A DNA stretch of 64,000 bases from G963665595 sp963665595 (GTDB taxonomy: Bacteria; Actinomycetota; Coriobacteriia; Coriobacteriales; CADBOM01). The translations under genes were made by a program, and so were the position numbers. The stretch lies in NCBI GenBank assembly GCA_963665595.2, contig CAXXJK010000005.1, forward strand, positions 248,001 through 312,000. The letters run 5' to 3'. This document shows, piece after piece, positions 25,737 to 33,305 of the stretch (its first letter is position 1; every line of letters begins with the position of its first letter). The notes beneath the pieces were generated by a model. That model was not told where the DNA came from. It saw only the letters and a list, made by a program, of their open reading frames with translations, and searched no databases.

Positions 25737-27206
25737 GTGGAGGGTATAGCAAACGCGGTCAGCGTGGTCGACTCATTTGTTTGGGGTTGGCCCATGATCA
25801 TCTTATTACTCGGTACCCATATCTTTATGACGGTGCGTACCGGATTCATTCAGCGTAAGCTGTTCACGGGTATTAAGCTTTCTGTTGCTAAAGACCCTGA
25901 GGCAGAGGGGGATGTGAGCCAGTTTGCCGCTCTAACGACGGCGCTCGCGGCCACTATCGGTACGGGCAACATTGTCGGCGTTGCCACGGCACTTATCGCC
26001 GGAGGACCTGGCGCGTTGCTGTGGATGTGGCTTACGGGCGTTTTCGGTATTGCCACTAAATACTCTGAAACCTACATAGCTCTTAAATATCGCGTTAAAG
26101 ATCACAACGGCAATATGCTTGGCGGCGCGATGTATGCGCTTGAGCGCGGATTCAAAAACAAAAAGCTTGGTAAGGCGCTGGGTATTCTCTTTGCGCTCTT
26201 TGCCGCTATTGCAGCTTTTGGTATTGGTGCTGCGGTTCAGGCGAACTCTCTTGCATCTGCTGTCATGGCTATCTCTGTTGACGGGACCTGGTTTACCACG
26301 AGTTTCAGTGTGTTCGGACTGTTCTCATCCTCATGGCTTCAGATCATCGTTGGTGTCATTGTGACATTTCTTGTCGGTATCGTTATTTTCGGCGGTATTC
26401 ACTCTATATCGCGTGTGTGCGAGAAGCTGGTTCCGTTCATGTCGATTTTCTATATTATCGGATGTCTTATTATTATCATCATGAATGGACAGTTCTTCTT
26501 GGAGGCTCTCTCGACTATCTGCATCTGCGCCTTTACTCCGCAAGCCGCTTTTGGCGGTGCAGTGGGAACCGCCGTTCTGATCGCTCTTCAAAAGGGTTGT
26601 GCACGCGGTTTGTTCTCAAATGAATCGGGTCTCGGCTCGGCACCGCTTGTTGCTGCTGCCGCCACTACCCGTAATCCTGCTCGTCAAGCTCTTGTATCTA
26701 TGACGGGTACGTTTTGGGACACCGTCATCATCTGTGCGCTCACGGGTCTTGCTCTCACCACCAGTATTCTGGGCAATCCTAGTATAGCGGCGACTCTTAA
26801 TGCAGGTGGGTTTGTGAGTAATGCTGCGTCACTTACTACGACAGTTTTTGGTCAGCTTCCCGTTGCTGGCCCGCTCATTCTCTGTATCGGCCTCGTCTGC
26901 TTTACCTATTCAACTATGTTGGGCTGGTCTTACTACGGCAATCGCTGCATTGCCTATCTCCTCGGCAAGAAGGCCATTCTTCCCTATGAGATCATATTTG
27001 TTGCCGTTTGTTTCCTCGGTGCTATTGGCGTAAGCGGTTTTGTGTGGGATGTTTCTGATATAACTAACGCCCTTATGGCAGTGCCGAATATCATTGCAGT
27101 TTTGGTGCTTTCGGGAGTTATCGCGCACGAGACTCGACATTATGTCTATGACGGAAATCTCGATGAAAAGCAGGATGTCGAAATACCGGTCATGCAAAGC
27201 AAGTAG
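25737..27206 (+). CDS. Alanine/glycine:cation symporter (AGCS family)
   Basis: Predicted 489-residue Na+/H+-coupled amino acid symporter of the inner membrane, importing alanine or glycine. Ten or more membrane spans are visible and the family signature occurs as ATIGTGNIVGVATALIAGGP, GALLWMWLTGVFGIATKYSE and KGCARGLFSNESGLGSAP. The start is GTG at 25737, preceded by AAGGAA 5 nt upstream; it places the first residues MEGIANAVSVVDSFVWGWP in register with family N-termini, whereas the earlier ATG at 25659 would add an unusual hydrophilic leader. It ends at a strong terminator and is monocistronic. No glycine riboswitch pattern was found upstream. Confidence 0.92.
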   Translation: MEGIANAVSVVDSFVWGWPMIILLLGTHIFMTVRTGFIQRKLFTGIKLSVAKDPEAEGDVSQFAALTTALAATIGTGNIVGVATALIAGGPGALLWMWLTGVFGIATKYSETYIALKYRVKDHNGNMLGGAMYALERGFKNKKLGKALGILFALFAAIAAFGIGAAVQANSLASAVMAISVDGTWFTTSFSVFGLFSSSWLQIIVGVIVTFLVGIVIFGGIHSISRVCEKLVPFMSIFYIIGCLIIIIMNGQFFLEALSTICICAFTPQAAFGGAVGTAVLIALQKGCARGLFSNESGLGSAPLVAAAATTRNPARQALVSMTGTFWDTVIICALTGLALTTSILGNPSIAATLNAGGFVSNAASLTTTVFGQLPVAGPLILCIGLVCFTYSTMLGWSYYGNRCIAYLLGKKAILPYEIIFVAVCFLGAIGVSGFVWDVSDITNALMAVPNIIAVLVLSGVIAHETRHYVYDGNLDEKQDVEIPVMQSK

Positions 27207-27246
27207 ACTGATGCGTCCTTCTCGATGAAGAAGGCCATTTCAACGT

Positions 27247-27283
27247 AACAAAAAGAGCTCGGATATTTCGAGCTCTTTTTGTT
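27247..27283 (+). terminator. Rho-independent terminator of the symporter gene
   Basis: 15-bp stem (27247-27261 with 27269-27283) containing AAAAAGAGCTCG and its complement around a 7-nt loop, ending in a T-run. Confidence 0.9.
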
Positions 27284-27426
27284 TTAATGAACAATTCTGA
27301 ACGTATTTTCAATAAATTGTGCAGGTTTAAACGACTAGTTAGCATTTTCCGATGGTTTTAGATCGATGAATTGCCGAGATGTTTCGGCGATTGCTATTCT
27401 TTACCGGTAAAAGAAGGGCAGGGGTT

Positions 27427-28221
27427 ATGACTGAAGAACAAAAAACGCCGCAGGATACCGACGCGGCACATCCTGATACCGTTATATCAGAGGACCTCAA
27501 AGAAACCGAGTCTCAGGTGACAACTTCTGATACGAAATTAACGCGAGAAGACAAGATCAAATTCGCGGTATTTATCGGTGTCATAGTCGCTATGGCAATA
27601 CTTGCTATTACGCTTATTCCACTTTTTAGTAGTTTAAATGGAGAGAGTCTTGAGGCGTTTGTTGAATCAGTGCAAGCGATGGGCATCTGGGGTTTCTTTG
27701 CCATACTCGCGTTGCAACTCATTCAGATCGTTATAGCGTTTATACCGGGTGAGTTTGTCCAAGTTGCCGCAGGGCTGCTCTACGGGCCTGTCTGGGGAAG
27801 CCTCATCATATTGTTGGGCTGCTTCGTTTCGACGGTTGCCATCTTTTATCTTGTGCAGATGTTGGGTGCACCTTTTGTGCATAAGGTGGTAAGCAAGAAG
27901 TACTTGGATAGGTTCAGCTTTCTGCATGAGAGTACCAAACTTAACCTCATAACGTTTGTTCTCTTTCTCATTCCGGGAATGCCTAAGGATGTCTTGACGT
28001 ACATTGTGGCTCTTACCGATGTCAAACCAAGCCATTTCTTTATCATTACTACGGTTGCGCGCATTCCTGGCGTGGTTATCTCAACATGGGCGGGAGAGTC
28101 GATTCTTCGTGGGAACTGGATTCTCATAGCGGTTATCATAGGCATTGTGTTGGTACTCTGCGGACTAGTCTGGTTTTTCCGCGACAGGATTATTGATCAG
28201 ATTGGTAAACGCTCTAAATAG
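27427..28221 (+). CDS. VTT-domain (TVP38/DedA-like) membrane protein
   Basis: A 264-residue membrane protein with an acidic cytoplasmic N-terminus of about 40 residues and then five or six spans of the VTT/SNARE-associated family. Family marks include FIPGEFVQVAAGLLYGPVWG, a long amphipathic stretch YLDRFSFLHESTKLNLITF, and FLIPGMPKDVLTYIVALTDV, the (F/Y)xxxPGxPxD element. DedA/TVP38 proteins are thought to scramble or flip lipids, including undecaprenyl phosphate; which lipid applies here is unknown. ATG 27427 lies after GAAGGGCAGGGG. It precedes glmS by 122 bp with a small hairpin between, so it is probably a separate transcript. Confidence 0.85.
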   Translation: MTEEQKTPQDTDAAHPDTVISEDLKETESQVTTSDTKLTREDKIKFAVFIGVIVAMAILAITLIPLFSSLNGESLEAFVESVQAMGIWGFFAILALQLIQIVIAFIPGEFVQVAAGLLYGPVWGSLIILLGCFVSTVAIFYLVQMLGAPFVHKVVSKKYLDRFSFLHESTKLNLITFVLFLIPGMPKDVLTYIVALTDVKPSHFFIITTVARIPGVVISTWAGESILRGNWILIAVIIGIVLVLCGLVWFFRDRIIDQIGKRSK

Positions 28222-28248
28222 AACACGAACCGCTATAATTAAAAAGCC

Positions 28249-28267
28249 CTGATTCTTTTTGAATCAG
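28249..28267 (+). terminator. Small hairpin after the VTT-domain gene
   Basis: CTGATTC and GAATCAG around TTTTT, 28 bp after the stop. No T-run follows, so assignment is tentative. Confidence 0.4.
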
Positions 28268-28306
28268 TCAGTTCATGAAATAATGCGGACAGATATCTTT
28301 CTGGTA

Positions 28307-28320
28307 GTATCGCCCGATAC
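28307..28320. promoter_or_regulatory. Palindrome upstream of glmS
   Basis: GTATCG-CC-CGATAC, perfect, 24 bp before the glmS start and next to its ribosome-binding site. It could be an operator or an RNA hairpin. Confidence 0.35.
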
Positions 28321-28343
28321 GCTATATCACATGGAGGTAAAGT

Positions 28344-30215
28344 ATGTGCGGCATCGTAGGTTTTACGGGGTCGATGGATGCCAAGGATCTTCTTCTTAAC
28401 GGGTTATTCAAACTCGAATATCGCGGTTATGATTCGGCCGGTATTGCACTGATCACCACAGAGCAGGACGTGCCTCATATCGATGTAGTGTGTAGGGTCG
28501 GCAAGGTCGTAGAACTTGCTCGGGCCGTTAAAGAAGCGGGTATTACCGGTACTTGTGGTATAGGGCACACCCGCTGGGCCACTCATGGGGCTCCGAGTGA
28601 GCGTAATGCACATCCTCATCTCTCTTGCGACGGTAGACTTGCCGTGGTGCACAACGGCATCATTGAAAACTATGCACATCTTCGTACCCTGCTCAAGGGA
28701 AAGGGTCATACGTTTGTCTCCGAGACAGACACAGAAGTCGTTGCTCACCTGATAGAAGAGCTCTACAACGGAGGTATTTTCGAGGGACACTCTTGTCGTT
28801 CGGGAGATATGTTCTGCGCGTTGCGCACGGCTACGAAACTCTTGCAGGGTGCATATAGTCTTGCGATCGTGCACGCTGATTATCCGTGCGATATCTTTGT
28901 TACTCGGCGTGATTCACCTATTGTTGTGGGGTCGTCAGTGCGTGGTGCGTTTGTTGCCTCTGATACACCTGCTATCATCGATCATACACGCGATGTGGTA
29001 TATCTTGACGATAACAACATTGCGGTGTTGCACGCTAATGGGAGCATTGAATTTTATGACGGAGCAGGAGAAAAAATAGCTCCTGAACCTACTCATATTG
29101 AATGGGATGCACAGACTGCTGAACGCTCGGGCTTTCCTGATTTTATGCTTAAGGAGATCTACGAACAACCGCGTGTCGTTCGCGACACCTTGGTGGGGCG
29201 TATGGTTGACGGTTGTCTTTACTTTCGAGAATTTACCGATGATGGTGAACTTTTCCAACATCTTGAGCGCATCTGCATCATAGGTTGTGGCACGAGTTAC
29301 CATGCTGGTCTCATCGGGAAGAACTTCATTGAGGAGTGGACGCGTATTCCTGTTGAGGTTGAGGTGGCTTCAGAGTTTCGCTACCGCAACCCCATAATCA
29401 CTAAAAATACCTTGGTGATTGCAATCTCACAGTCTGGCGAAACAGCTGACACTCTTGCCGCCATTCGTCTTGCGCGCTCGCAGGGTGCGAAAGTCTATGC
29501 AATCACCAATGTTGTGGGGAGCAGGATAACGCGCGAGTCTGACAGCGTACTCTACATCAAGGCAAAGCTTGAGGTTTCCGTTGCGGCTACCAAGTCATTT
29601 CTGGCTCAGATCACACTTCTGGCGCTTATTGCGCTTTATATCGGCCAAGAACGGCACTTTCTCTCCCGTGACGAGGTGGCCGACTATTACGCTGAGATGG
29701 AACGTTTACCGGGGCAGATTGAAGAGATTCTCTCTGACCTCAGCGGGATCAAACGGGCGGCGCGCGCTTGTTCTCAGGCACATTCCGTTATGTTTATAGG
29801 GCGTGGAATGGGGGCTACTGCCTGTGCTGAAGGGGCGTTAAAGCTCAAGGAAATATCCTATTTGCACGCCGAGGCATATCCTGCCGGTGAACTCAAACAT
29901 GGCCCCATAGCGTTACTTGATGAACATGTTCCTGTTGTTGCCATCGCAACAGAAAGCGCGACAAAGGGAAAGATTATAAGCAATGTCGAGGAGTGTGCGG
30001 CACGTGGTGCGCGCGTCATCATCGTTGCAACAAAAGGTGACAACGCCATGGGAAAGTATTCTGACTATGTTATCTATATTCCTTGGGTGAAGGATTGCTT
30101 TATGCCTATTACGGCAAGCGTACCTTTGCAACTTTTTGCCCGAGAGATAGCGTTGTTACGTGGATGCGATGTTGATCAGCCCCGTAATCTTGCAAAATCC
30201 GTGACGGTGGAGTGA
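28344..30215 (+). CDS. glmS: Glutamine--fructose-6-phosphate aminotransferase
   Basis: Makes glucosamine-6-phosphate from fructose-6-phosphate and glutamine, the first step to UDP-GlcNAc and peptidoglycan. The 623-residue protein starts MCGIVGF, giving the Cys nucleophile of the glutaminase domain after Met removal, and contains GHTRWATHG and HNGIIEN. Two SIS sugar-isomerase domains follow, with CGTSYHAGLIGK, SQSGETADTLAA and SVAATKSFLAQ. The C-terminal LKHGPIALLDE and QPRNLAKSVTVE endings are typical. GGAGG precedes the ATG. It leads a tight forward cluster with acpS 3 bp downstream. No glmS ribozyme is apparent in the 120-bp leader. Confidence 0.97.
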   Translation: MCGIVGFTGSMDAKDLLLNGLFKLEYRGYDSAGIALITTEQDVPHIDVVCRVGKVVELARAVKEAGITGTCGIGHTRWATHGAPSERNAHPHLSCDGRLAVVHNGIIENYAHLRTLLKGKGHTFVSETDTEVVAHLIEELYNGGIFEGHSCRSGDMFCALRTATKLLQGAYSLAIVHADYPCDIFVTRRDSPIVVGSSVRGAFVASDTPAIIDHTRDVVYLDDNNIAVLHANGSIEFYDGAGEKIAPEPTHIEWDAQTAERSGFPDFMLKEIYEQPRVVRDTLVGRMVDGCLYFREFTDDGELFQHLERICIIGCGTSYHAGLIGKNFIEEWTRIPVEVEVASEFRYRNPIITKNTLVIAISQSGETADTLAAIRLARSQGAKVYAITNVVGSRITRESDSVLYIKAKLEVSVAATKSFLAQITLLALIALYIGQERHFLSRDEVADYYAEMERLPGQIEEILSDLSGIKRAARACSQAHSVMFIGRGMGATACAEGALKLKEISYLHAEAYPAGELKHGPIALLDEHVPVVAIATESATKGKIISNVEECAARGARVIIVATKGDNAMGKYSDYVIYIPWVKDCFMPITASVPLQLFAREIALLRGCDVDQPRNLAKSVTVE

Positions 30216-30218
30216 CCC

Positions 30219-30833
30219 ATGGAAGAAGAACGTTGCGCCGCACGAGAAGGCTTGACTGGTGCCAATGCAGGCACGATTCCTGGTGATGTTGCAGGCCTTG
30301 GTGTAGATATAGTTGAAATAGATCGGATGCGGATTATCTGTACCCGCACGCCGCGGTTCAAGATCCGTCTCTTCTCCGAGCAGGAGCGGGCCTACTGCGA
30401 GGCTCGTCCTCGTCCTGAAGTACACTACGCGCTGTTTTTTGCAGCTAAAGAGGCAGTGCTTAAGGCGCTGGGAACAGGCTTCAGCGGTATGAAAGTAACG
30501 GATGTCGAAGTTGATCATGATCGCTTTGGCAGGCCAATTGTTTCATTGCACGGGCATGCAAGCGAGGTTGCTCAAGAACAGGGTATAGTAAACATATACC
30601 TGTCTCTTTCCTATACGCATACGGTAGGTGTCGCTTCTGCTGTTGCCGCTAAGGAGGAGCACAGACCCCATAAGCGAGAAAAGGTCGATCCAAAAGCTGA
30701 ACTGGCGATCCAATTTCGTGAATTGCGCACGATGCTTGATGATATCGATGACAAACTGACACAGATCGAACAAGAGAAGGCTTCAGAGATTTCTCTTGGT
30801 GATGCGCTTGACGACGCTGCAAATCTTAACTGA
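30219..30833 (+). CDS. acpS: Holo-[acyl-carrier-protein] synthase with C-terminal extension
   Basis: Transfers 4'-phosphopantetheine from CoA to acyl carrier protein. The catalytic core is seen as GLGVDIVEIDRMR (Asp ligand), FSEQERAYCEAR, FAAKEAVLKALGTGF (Glu/Lys motif) and SLSYTHTVGVASAVA. The protein is 204 residues, against about 120-130 for the family: there is an N-terminal leader of about 25 residues and an added, highly charged tail of about 60 (KAELAIQFRELRTMLDDIDD onward) with coiled-coil character and no known function. ATG 30219 is 3 bp from the glmS stop; GGTGGAG lies upstream. It is part of the glmS-to-tsaD cluster. Confidence 0.9.
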   Translation: MEEERCAAREGLTGANAGTIPGDVAGLGVDIVEIDRMRIICTRTPRFKIRLFSEQERAYCEARPRPEVHYALFFAAKEAVLKALGTGFSGMKVTDVEVDHDRFGRPIVSLHGHASEVAQEQGIVNIYLSLSYTHTVGVASAVAAKEEHRPHKREKVDPKAELAIQFRELRTMLDDIDDKLTQIEQEKASEISLGDALDDAANLN

Positions 30834-30871
30834 TGAGACTGAGGAGCAGGAAGTTATGACACACGGAGAAG

Positions 30872-32128
30872 ATGAGTGAAATGGCCGAAGATTTCTGGAC
30901 AAGAGCGGTGCGAGAAGTACAAGATGAAATCACAGAGCAGGTGCAGACCTCCATTCCCTGCGAACCGGTAAAGCTACGTGTGGACGAGGAACGCTGGGCG
31001 TGGCTTGAGATTGATCTCGGTGCCATCGAACATAATATTTCTGAAGTGAGGAAGCGTCTTGACCCGAAGACGCATCTGATGGCAGTGGTCAAGGCAAACG
31101 CGTATGGGCACGGAGCTATTCAGGTGGCGCGTACGGCTCTTAAGTGTGGCGCGAGCCATCTGGGGGTTGCGACCATACAAGAGGGCGTGGAACTGCGACA
31201 GGCGGGCATAGTAGACCCTATTCTAATTCTTGCTCAACCTCCCTATGCAGCAATTCCTGCATTGCTTGACTATGATCTTATGCCTGCTGTGCACGCGACG
31301 GAATTTGCTCTTGCGCTCGGTGAGCAGGCTGATGTCCGAGGGATTGTGGCTCGATATCATCTCAAGATCAACACGGGTATGAATCGTGTGGGAATTCAAC
31401 CCGATGACGTTTTGGACTTCATGCGTATGACTGACTTTCATCGTGGTCTTGCTCTTGACGGAGTATTCACTCATTTTGCTACTGCTGATGAGAAGGAAGA
31501 CTATGAGTTTTCCCTGCAACTAAAGCGTTTCATTGAGACCATCAATGCGATGCGTGCCTCTGGGTTTGCTACTGGTATTGTTCATTGCGCCAACTCAGCA
31601 GCAGCTGTTCGTTATCGGCAAACGCAGTTTGATATGGTTCGTTTAGGCATCATTATGTATGGTTTGCACCCCAGCAACACCACGAAGCGGTTTGTGGATC
31701 TGCAACCGGCTATGGCGGTACGGGGCCGAATTAACGCCCTCAACGAAGTACCAGTGGGGGAAGGCGTCAGCTATGGTCTGACGTATCGTTCGCCAGGAAA
31801 TGTCATTATTGCAACGGTTCCTTTAGGGTATGCCGATGGCCTAGCACGCAATCTTTCAAATCAGATGAAGGTTCTCTATCAAGGACGTTTCCTTAATCAA
31901 GTGGGGACCATCTGTATGGATCAGTTCATGTTTGAAATAGACCGACGTCACTCACCTTTGGTAAAGACAAAGCCTCCTAAAATCGGTGACTTGGTGACCA
32001 TTGTGGGACGTGATGGCGAAGAAGAACTTACCTTGGATGTCATGGCAGATCAGCTCGGCACGATCAATTATGAGCTCGCCTGTCATTTTGGGTTACGCTT
32101 GGCGCGTATTTTTGTAAACGGGCGGTGA
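30872..32128 (+). CDS. alr: Alanine racemase
   Basis: PLP enzyme interconverting L- and D-alanine for peptidoglycan. The 418-residue protein carries the PLP-lysine motif AVVKANAYGHGA near residue 72 and the C-terminal catalytic tyrosine region GEGVSYGLTYRSPG, followed by IATVPLGYADGLAR and the conserved CMDQFMFEI. About 35 extra residues precede the barrel domain. GGAGA lies 4 nt before the ATG at 30872; an in-frame ATG at 30881 is an alternative. It follows acpS by 38 bp and precedes the glycosylase gene by 4 bp, within one apparent operon. D-alanine supply links it to glmS as a wall precursor gene. Confidence 0.95.
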   Translation: MSEMAEDFWTRAVREVQDEITEQVQTSIPCEPVKLRVDEERWAWLEIDLGAIEHNISEVRKRLDPKTHLMAVVKANAYGHGAIQVARTALKCGASHLGVATIQEGVELRQAGIVDPILILAQPPYAAIPALLDYDLMPAVHATEFALALGEQADVRGIVARYHLKINTGMNRVGIQPDDVLDFMRMTDFHRGLALDGVFTHFATADEKEDYEFSLQLKRFIETINAMRASGFATGIVHCANSAAAVRYRQTQFDMVRLGIIMYGLHPSNTTKRFVDLQPAMAVRGRINALNEVPVGEGVSYGLTYRSPGNVIIATVPLGYADGLARNLSNQMKVLYQGRFLNQVGTICMDQFMFEIDRRHSPLVKTKPPKIGDLVTIVGRDGEEELTLDVMADQLGTINYELACHFGLRLARIFVNGR

Positions 32129-32132
32129 AACT

Positions 32133-32753
32133 ATGACAGGCCGCACTCTGAGAGATACCGAGATTGAGGCGCTCGGATGCCACCGCTGTCCGCTTTGTGA
32201 AACACGCACTACGGTAGTGTTTGGCGTGGGCAATCCTTTCGCTCGGGTTATGTTTATAGGGGAGGCTCCAGGCCGGCAAGAAGATCTGGGCGCTGAACCT
32301 TTTATCGGCGCTGCGGGCAAATATCTCAATGAGTTGCTTGCTCGTGCTGGTCTGAAACGCGAAGAGATATATATTGCAAATGTGCTCAAGTGTCGCCCTC
32401 CCGGTAATCGAGATCCTAAACCTGATGAAATTGAACTCTGCGCTTCGTTTTTGCGTGATCAGGTGCGGGCTATTCACCCAGACATTCTTGTAACGTTGGG
32501 TAATTTTTCCACGAGATTCATTCTTAAGACCGAGAAGGGTATTACCTCTTTGCGGGGGCAATTCTATCAGGCGGGCAGATTCCAAGTACTCCCCATTTTC
32601 CATCCTGCTGCTGCTATCTATGATCAATCGAAGCGCTCAATAATGGAACATGATTTTTCGCTATTGGGCGAATATCTGGAGCAAACGCGCCGAGAACATA
32701 CGCCGTTAGAGGATATTGATCAGCCAGTAATATCAGACGACGAACTTGATTGA
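32133..32753 (+). CDS. Uracil-DNA glycosylase, family 4 (Fe-S type)
   Basis: Excises uracil from DNA in base excision repair. The 206-residue protein has the family-4 active-site motif GEAPGRQEDLGAEPFIGAAG and the C-terminal FHPAAAIYDQ segment. Four cysteines for a 4Fe-4S cluster lie in CHRCPLC near residue 16 and at the VLKCRPPGNRDPKPDEIELC segment. Length matches the group of type 4/SPO1-like enzymes. The ATG is 4 bp after the alr stop. Its presence between alr and tsaE appears to be a co-transcription habit rather than a pathway link. Confidence 0.92.
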   Translation: MTGRTLRDTEIEALGCHRCPLCETRTTVVFGVGNPFARVMFIGEAPGRQEDLGAEPFIGAAGKYLNELLARAGLKREEIYIANVLKCRPPGNRDPKPDEIELCASFLRDQVRAIHPDILVTLGNFSTRFILKTEKGITSLRGQFYQAGRFQVLPIFHPAAAIYDQSKRSIMEHDFSLLGEYLEQTRREHTPLEDIDQPVISDDELD

Positions 32754-32765
32754 TAGGATCTGATA

Positions 32766-33305
32766 ATGCAGCAATCATGTGTGCCTGACGAATGTGCCGC
32801 CAGTCTTTTTTCCGCCAGTGTAAAGCTTACCATACACTATGGTAAGCTTCTCGCCTCTTGCCTTGAGCCGGGCGATGTCATCATTCTCTCGGGAGATCTG
32901 GGCGCGGGCAAAACTCACTTCGTGAAAGGTGTTGCCGAAGGTCTCGGAATTCTTGAGATGGTGACGAGCCCTACATTTAATATCGTCGTTGAGTATCAGG
33001 GGATGACGGGAGACGGTCTGCCGGTGACCCTGTATCATCTCGATCTCTATCGTCTCGATAATGCAGCAGAACTAGAAGATATCGATTATTACGGCATATT
33101 GGAATCCGATGGCATAAGCGTTATCGAGTGGGGCGACAAATTTTCTGAGTCGCTTGAAGCGGATCATCTTCATATCTATATTAAGCGTGACGCATCGGAT
33201 AACCGGTTTCTGGATATTTTCAAGCCCGTTGGTTTGCGTGGAAAAAATCTCTCTGAGGCATGGTTGCATGCCATTACGTTAGATGAAGAGGTACATGATC
33301 TATGA
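32766..33305 (+). CDS. tsaE: tRNA threonylcarbamoyladenosine biosynthesis ATPase TsaE
   Basis: ATPase that works with TsaB and TsaD to make the t6A37 modification on tRNAs reading ANN codons. The 179-residue protein has the Walker A motif LSGDLGAGKTHFVKG near residue 45, then TSPTFNIVVEY, YHLDLYRLDNAAELEDI and the SVIEWGDKF segment, all typical. Its last four bases overlap the start of the downstream tsaB-rimI-tsaD gene (ATGA), implying translational coupling and supporting joint function. Confidence 0.95.
   Translation: MQQSCVPDECAASLFSASVKLTIHYGKLLASCLEPGDVIILSGDLGAGKTHFVKGVAEGLGILEMVTSPTFNIVVEYQGMTGDGLPVTLYHLDLYRLDNAAELEDIDYYGILESDGISVIEWGDKFSESLEADHLHIYIKRDASDNRFLDIFKPVGLRGKNLSEAWLHAITLDEEVHDL

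Noticed and set aside
28222..28343. Possible glmS ribozyme in the glmS leader
   Set aside because: The leader is short and lacks the ribozyme core; only a small palindrome is present.
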